Positions 6,715-9,968 of a DNA stretch of 9,968 bases are shown here, in pieces. The stretch comes from a bacterium (GTDB lineage Bacteria; Bacteroidota; Ignavibacteria; Kapaibacteriales; Kapaibacteriaceae), in the NCBI GenBank assembly GCA_020050895.1, contig JAGVJW010000066.1, forward strand, positions 1 to 9,968. The letters run 5' to 3'. The first letter of the stretch is position 1, and each line of letters begins with the position of its first letter. The notes beneath the pieces were generated by a model. That model ran no database searches. It worked only from the letters and a program-made list of their open reading frames with translations, and was not told the DNA's origin. Made by a program: the position numbers and the translations under genes.

Positions 6715-7104
6715 TCAGTGGGCGGGAGGGATATTTACAACAACACGGAAATGCTGCAGAGGTCCGGGAGGGTCCGTGGTAATGGTGTAGTCTACGTATA
6801 CAACCGGATCCGTTATGTGATTTGTATTTATCATAACGTAAAACTTTCCCGGAATACTATCGTGGGCAAGCGGTTGTTGAACCGTTGCTGAGCCACAGCG
6901 GCACGACCCTTCGATTCGCGTTATACGAATTGTGTCGCCAGTATTGCTATAAAAATTTATCATGTGCTTCACAAATCCGGTACTGTCCCTCGTCTCAACC
7001 AGTACAGGCGGATCAAACGACAGCGTTGCAGGCTGATTCTTTAGCTCTGTAGAAGTCTGTCCGCCCATCATGGCGATGACAAAAGATATTAGGATGGCAA
7101 CCAT
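6715..7104 (-). CDS. DUF1573 family exported protein
   Basis: From the ATG at 7104 this is a 129-residue protein with a hydrophobic N-terminus (MVAILISFVIAMMGG) that looks like a signal peptide or anchor, though it lacks a basic n-region. Residues about 26-124 match the DUF1573 pattern: LSFDPPVLVE, then NTGDTIRITRIEGSCRCGSATV with the conserved cysteines C68 and C70, then SIPGKFYVMINTN. This is an Ig-like beta fold common in Bacteroidota and Chlorobi. Its biochemical role is unknown in general. The start lies 2 nt after the dapB stop, so the two are co-transcribed. The frame extends upstream to 7179 inside dapB, but that leader (MDSSKAGLLRF) is not family-like. The stop TGA is in frame with the T9SS gene remnant that follows directly. 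Confidence 0.8.
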   Translation of the reverse strand: MVAILISFVIAMMGGQTSTELKNQPATLSFDPPVLVETRDSTGFVKHMINFYSNTGDTIRITRIEGSCRCGSATVQQPLAHDSIPGKFYVMINTNHITDPVVYVDYTITTDPPGPLQHFRVVVNIPPAH

Positions 7105-7106
7105 GG

Positions 7107-7847
7107 TTATTTCTGTTCGGATATGATTTGCTGATACACGTGGGTAAAATCGTAAAAGCCCTGCTTTCGATGAATCCAACGCGCCGCCATCAATGCACCC
7201 TTTGCAAATCCCGATCTGTCCTTGGCGGTGTGTGTTAACTCGATTGAGTCTGACGAACCGTCGACTATTACCGTGTGTTTGCCAACAATCTCACCGCCTC
7301 TCGTCGATGTTACATGCAGATGGTGAGGCTCGATCTTGGAGTGCTGTGTTTCAGTATCCAGCTCAGTCTTTCTAAGAATCTCTTCAAGCAAAATTCCTGC
7401 TGCAGTGAGGGCCGTACCACTTGGACTATCCTTCTTTCTCTTGTGATGCCACTCGTGCATTACCACGTCATATTCATCTACGTCGTTTGCAAGGATGCCA
7501 ATGGCACGCACTAGTCGGAAAAACATCTGTACACCCACGGAAAAATTCGATCCCCAAATAATACCGTTGTTAGCTTCATGTTGTAGATGCTCAAGGACGT
7601 GTATTTGCTCATACCAGCCTGTTGTCCCTATCACGAGGTCCTTGCCCATTGCGCAAACATTCCTTGCATTATCAATTGCTGCGAAGGGTTCGGTGAAATC
7701 GATGGCAACATCGAAATCTGAGGAAGTACTTTTTGTGAGGGGGCGATCCACGTCGTACACCGAAGCAACTTCGCAACCGTAATCAGAAGCGAGGCGTTGA
7801 ACTTCGTGACCCATTGATCCATAGCCAAGGAGAGCAAGTTTCGTCAT
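7107..7847 (-). CDS. dapB: 4-hydroxy-tetrahydrodipicolinate reductase
   Basis: Lysine and diaminopimelate biosynthesis: it reduces hydroxy-tetrahydrodipicolinate with NAD(P)H in the cytoplasm, supplying peptidoglycan precursor. With the ATG at 7847 it has 246 residues, in line with short Bacteroidota DapB (E. coli 273). The dinucleotide-binding GYGSMG is at 9-13 region (G8, G10, G13), GTTGW at 74-78, and the catalytic signature HEWHHKRKKDSPSGTAL at 131-147. H134 and H135 correspond to E. coli H159 and H160, and K138 to K163. A GTG at 7865 would add six residues but is less likely. The gene is 26 bp downstream of the ABC ATPase, without a clear ribosome binding site, and 2 bp upstream of the DUF1573 gene. 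All catalytic positions are present. Confidence 0.95.
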   Translation of the reverse strand: MTKLALLGYGSMGHEVQRLASDYGCEVASVYDVDRPLTKSTSSDFDVAIDFTEPFAAIDNARNVCAMGKDLVIGTTGWYEQIHVLEHLQHEANNGIIWGSNFSVGVQMFFRLVRAIGILANDVDEYDVVMHEWHHKRKKDSPSGTALTAAGILLEEILRKTELDTETQHSKIEPHHLHVTSTRGGEIVGKHTVIVDGSSDSIELTHTAKDRSGFAKGALMAARWIHRKQGFYDFTHVYQQIISEQK

Positions 7848-7873
7848 AATGTTGAATGAGAACACATGATCAG

Positions 7874-8590
7874 TTATATCGCCGCTTCCGACCGTGGTGG
7901 TTCTATTTCCGGCGATGATGGAGCAGCGATTACCTTTCTTTGCAAAACTCCTTCTTCGAGAGTATAGCGCTGTGCGTGAGAAAATTTTGCTGCAAACGAA
8001 TTGCTGTGGGTCGATGCAATTAACCCTACGCCCGTGTTCACTGCTGTTTGCAGCTTTTGAGCTACCATAGTCGCCGTTGAATCATCGAGTGTCCCGGTTG
8101 GTTCGTCTGCAATAATCACACTTGGATTCATTGCCAATGCGCGTGCAAGCGCCACGAGGTGGCGCTCGCCCCCTGACAACTGACGCGGCAGCTTGGTTCT
8201 GATGTAACTGATGCCGAGATCAGCAAACAACTCAAGAGCAAGGTTGTTTGCCTCTGAGCGCGTAAAGCCTCGGAGTGCAAACGGCATCAGAACATTTTCG
8301 AATGCAGTGTAATCGCTCACCAGCCTACAATCCTGCTGAACAATTCCGAGTTTGCGCCTAAGCTCACGCCGTGACCTTGCTTTCATGGATTTTGTTGGCA
8401 TTCCGTCAATGTACACATGTCCGGCTGACGGAATGATATCGGCATAGAGTAAACGGAGGAGCGTTGTCTTGCCCGCTCCAGAGGCACCCATTAACATTAC
8501 TACTCCAACGCCATCGTACTCGAAAGAAACATCACTGATGGCAGCGATGCCTGAATACTCAACTGATACATTGTCGAATCGAAACTGCAT
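7874..8590 (-). CDS. ftsE: FtsE-like ABC transporter ATPase
   Basis: A 238-residue ABC ATPase. Walker A GASGAGKT is at 35-42, the Q-loop VQQD at 84-87, the signature LSGGERH at 138-144 (LSGGE rather than LSGGQ), Walker B VIIADEPTG at 158-166, and the H-loop His195. The stretch between Walker A and the Q-loop (LLRLLYADIIPSAGHVYIDG) and QDCRLVSDYTAFENVLMPF after it are the FtsE pattern. FtsE pairs with the membrane protein FtsX to activate cell-wall hydrolases at division. No ftsX is adjacent; the upstream neighbour is an AI-2E permease whose stop overlaps this start (TAATG), so the two are translationally coupled. A 25-residue Pro/Glu tail follows the domain. LolD-type ATPases are the main alternative. 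Confidence 0.8.
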   Translation of the reverse strand: MQFRFDNVSVEYSGIAAISDVSFEYDGVGVVMLMGASGAGKTTLLRLLYADIIPSAGHVYIDGMPTKSMKARSRRELRRKLGIVQQDCRLVSDYTAFENVLMPFALRGFTRSEANNLALELFADLGISYIRTKLPRQLSGGERHLVALARALAMNPSVIIADEPTGTLDDSTATMVAQKLQTAVNTGVGLIASTHSNSFAAKFSHAQRYTLEEGVLQRKVIAAPSSPEIEPPRSEAAI

Positions 8591-9663
8591 TATTCAGATT
8601 CTGTTGAAATCGTTGGTTCTAATGGGGCACGGTGCGACAAAAGTATTGCAATCGGTTGAGTTATCTGGAAGTGCTCCATTATTGTAACGAGTATTGCCAT
8701 GATAGGAACTGACAATATCATTCCAACAATGCCCCACATCCATCCCCAGAATACGAGTGTGAACAACACAACTGTTGGGCTGAGGTTAAGTGTGATGCCC
8801 ATGGCGCGTGGTTCGAGGACGTTCCCAATGATGTTGTGAAGTACAACCAGGATGGCAACAATCAGGATGGCGTGCGGCAGGCTCCCAAACTGTATAAGTG
8901 CAACGATTCCAGGAATAACGGTTGTTATGAACGACCCAATGTTTGGGATATAGTTAAACATAAAAGCAAGAAGACCGAGCAATGGGGCAAAGTCGACACT
9001 AAATATTGATAATACTGCAAACTGAACGATTCCGTTTATCAGGTTGAAAATGGTCTTTATGCGTAAATATTTCAGAACCTTTTCATTGATGGAAGCATAA
9101 ACCGTACCCAACTCAGGCATCTGCATCAACCGCAGTGCAGCACTCTGCTTGGCTGGGTAAAATTCGGCGCCCAACGTCATGAACACAATGTAGAGCAACA
9201 CCAGCGCTCCATCGGCAATGACTGATATGGCAGACCCAACCGATGAAGTAAGAATGCCCACAACATTTTCCGACGTGAAAAATTTGTCAAGTTTTAAAAC
9301 AGTCGGTCGCCCAAGAATCTCACCCGTAGTTCTCCCGGCAATTCGCTGAATGTCCAAAATCAGCGACCGAGCCTTTTGTGTGTACTCTGGCGTTTTGTCA
9401 ATTATGGATTCGATGCCGAATGAGATAATCATACTCAAGCCCCATATCGCTGCGGCCGAAATGATGAGAACAATTATCAATCCTGCCCATGTTGGTGCGC
9501 CTCGCTGACGTAACATCGAGATCAACGGCTTAAACAGAACTGTAAGAAATGCTGCAAGAACGAACGGAATGAGGATATCGCGAAGCACATACATTACTGC
9601 GGCCACTCCGATAACGGCAATGATCAGCGTAGATATGCCAATGTTTCTTGTTGTGTTATCCAT
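8590..9663 (-). CDS. AI-2E family transporter (PerM/YdiK-like)
   Basis: A 357-residue integral membrane protein of the AI-2E/UPF0118 family with about eight membrane segments: an N-terminal pair (about 9-45), a third (58-82), a soluble loop (90-145), then five more. Family motifs are FNYIPNIGS (236-244), NVLEPRAMG (281-289), LSPTVVLF (294-301) and WGIVGMILSVP (310-320). Characterised relatives include the E. coli exporter TqsA and Na+/H+ antiporters; the substrate here is unknown. The frame continues up to a TTG at 9714, but that would abut the ribosome binding site of the divergent gene at 9717-9720. I therefore use the ATG at 9663, which gives the standard family N-terminus. Overlap with the FtsE-like gene is one nucleotide. 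Confidence 0.9.
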   Translation of the reverse strand: MDNTTRNIGISTLIIAVIGVAAVMYVLRDILIPFVLAAFLTVLFKPLISMLRQRGAPTWAGLIIVLIISAAAIWGLSMIISFGIESIIDKTPEYTQKARSLILDIQRIAGRTTGEILGRPTVLKLDKFFTSENVVGILTSSVGSAISVIADGALVLLYIVFMTLGAEFYPAKQSAALRLMQMPELGTVYASINEKVLKYLRIKTIFNLINGIVQFAVLSIFSVDFAPLLGLLAFMFNYIPNIGSFITTVIPGIVALIQFGSLPHAILIVAILVVLHNIIGNVLEPRAMGITLNLSPTVVLFTLVFWGWMWGIVGMILSVPIMAILVTIMEHFQITQPIAILLSHRAPLEPTISTESE

Positions 9664-9726
9664 TTGGGGCAATATAGCGTTCACTTCAATGCCTATTTTC
9701 GAGTCCTTTTCCAATCGGAGATTTTG

Positions 9727-9968
9727 ATGCAGCGCGGACCGATATCAAAGTTCATCGAAAATGAGTTCCTTCATTTTAACGCCGCAGCATTAGTCGATGC
9801 TGCAAAAGGGTACGAACGGCATCTGGCAGACGGCGGGAAGATGATGATTACTCTAGCTGGAGCCATGAGTACTGCCGAGTTGGGAAAGTCGTTGGCGGAA
9901 ATGATACGTCGGGACAAAGTGCAGATTATCTCCTGCACCGGCGCAAATCTCGAAGAGGACATCATGAA
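9727..9968 (+). CDS. Deoxyhypusine synthase-like protein, N-terminal part (cut by window edge)
   Basis: An ATG at 9727, preceded by GGAG six nt upstream (9717-9720), opens 80 codons that run off the right edge. The sequence begins MQRGPISKFIE and includes FNAAALVDAAKGYE (17-30), KMMITLAGAMSTAELGKSL (38-56) and IISCTGANLEED (68-79). The last two are hallmark NAD-binding segments of the deoxyhypusine synthase family. Eukaryotic and archaeal members modify (e/a)IF5A, which bacteria lack. Bacterial homologues are thought to perform related NAD-dependent aminobutyl transfer, for example to make homospermidine-type polyamines. The active-site lysine lies beyond the window, so activity cannot be judged. 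It is transcribed divergently from the AI-2E permease; 63 bp separate the two chosen starts. Confidence 0.9.
   Translation, partial: MQRGPISKFIENEFLHFNAAALVDAAKGYERHLADGGKMMITLAGAMSTAELGKSLAEMIRRDKVQIISCTGANLEEDIM

Noticed and set aside
6553..6891. Plus-strand open frame of 112 codons across the DUF1573/T9SS junction
   Set aside because: Antisense shadow of both genes; no start signal or domain. Noted because it spans the truncation point.
7105..7179. DUF1573 protein start at 7179 within dapB
   Set aside because: The leader is antipattern for a signal peptide and overlaps dapB by 73 bp; the ATG at 7104, just after the dapB stop, fits better.
9664..9714. AI-2E permease start at TTG 9714
   Set aside because: It would abut the ribosome binding site of the divergent gene; the ATG at 9663 gives the normal family N-terminus.
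1..9968. tRNA, rRNA, CRISPR arrays, insertion sequences
   Set aside because: No cloverleaf-like tracts, spaced repeats, transposase motifs or terminal inverted repeats with target duplications were seen.

Overview
The window looks like chromosomal housekeeping sequence from a bacterium of the Bacteroidota/Chlorobi lineage. A Kapabacteria (OPB56-type) or Ignavibacteria-like genome would fit best, but I infer this from gene content and no search was run. The pointers are type IX secretion (T9SS) sorting domains on two secreted proteins, a deoxyhypusine-synthase-like protein, a DUF1573 protein, the Bacteroidota flavour of the polyprenyl synthetase and DapB, and dnaA standing apart from dnaN. I see no phage, transposase, CRISPR, rRNA or tRNA signal.

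Left block (1-2916, minus strand): tatC, a long-chain polyprenyl diphosphate synthase, a Bax-inhibitor-1 family membrane protein, and the N-terminus of a TPR-like protein that runs off the left edge. The genes overlap or lie about 20 bp apart, which suggests one operon of membrane-related functions (twin-arginine export, quinone side-chain synthesis, BI-1 channel).

Centre (2917-4697): a 272-bp divergent intergenic region holds several inverted repeats and candidate promoters. dnaA reads rightward from a GTG start with a strong ribosome binding site. No dnaN and no DnaA-box cluster is present.

Right block (4711-9663, minus strand; transcription order right to left): AI-2E family permease, FtsE-like ABC ATPase (1-nt overlap), dapB, DUF1573 protein, a 5'-truncated T9SS cargo gene, and an intact paralogue of it. 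The truncated copy begins in the same frame directly after the DUF1573 stop codon. It lacks the signal peptide and the first roughly 77 residues present in its neighbour, so it looks like a deletion remnant. The last gene (9727 onward, plus strand, cut by the right edge) is a deoxyhypusine synthase homologue divergent from the permease.

The most noteworthy items are the truncated T9SS paralogue with its in-frame stop-codon junction, the nested 11-bp inverted repeat between tatC and dnaA, and the bacterial deoxyhypusine-synthase-like gene. I did not find a clearly new multi-gene system.
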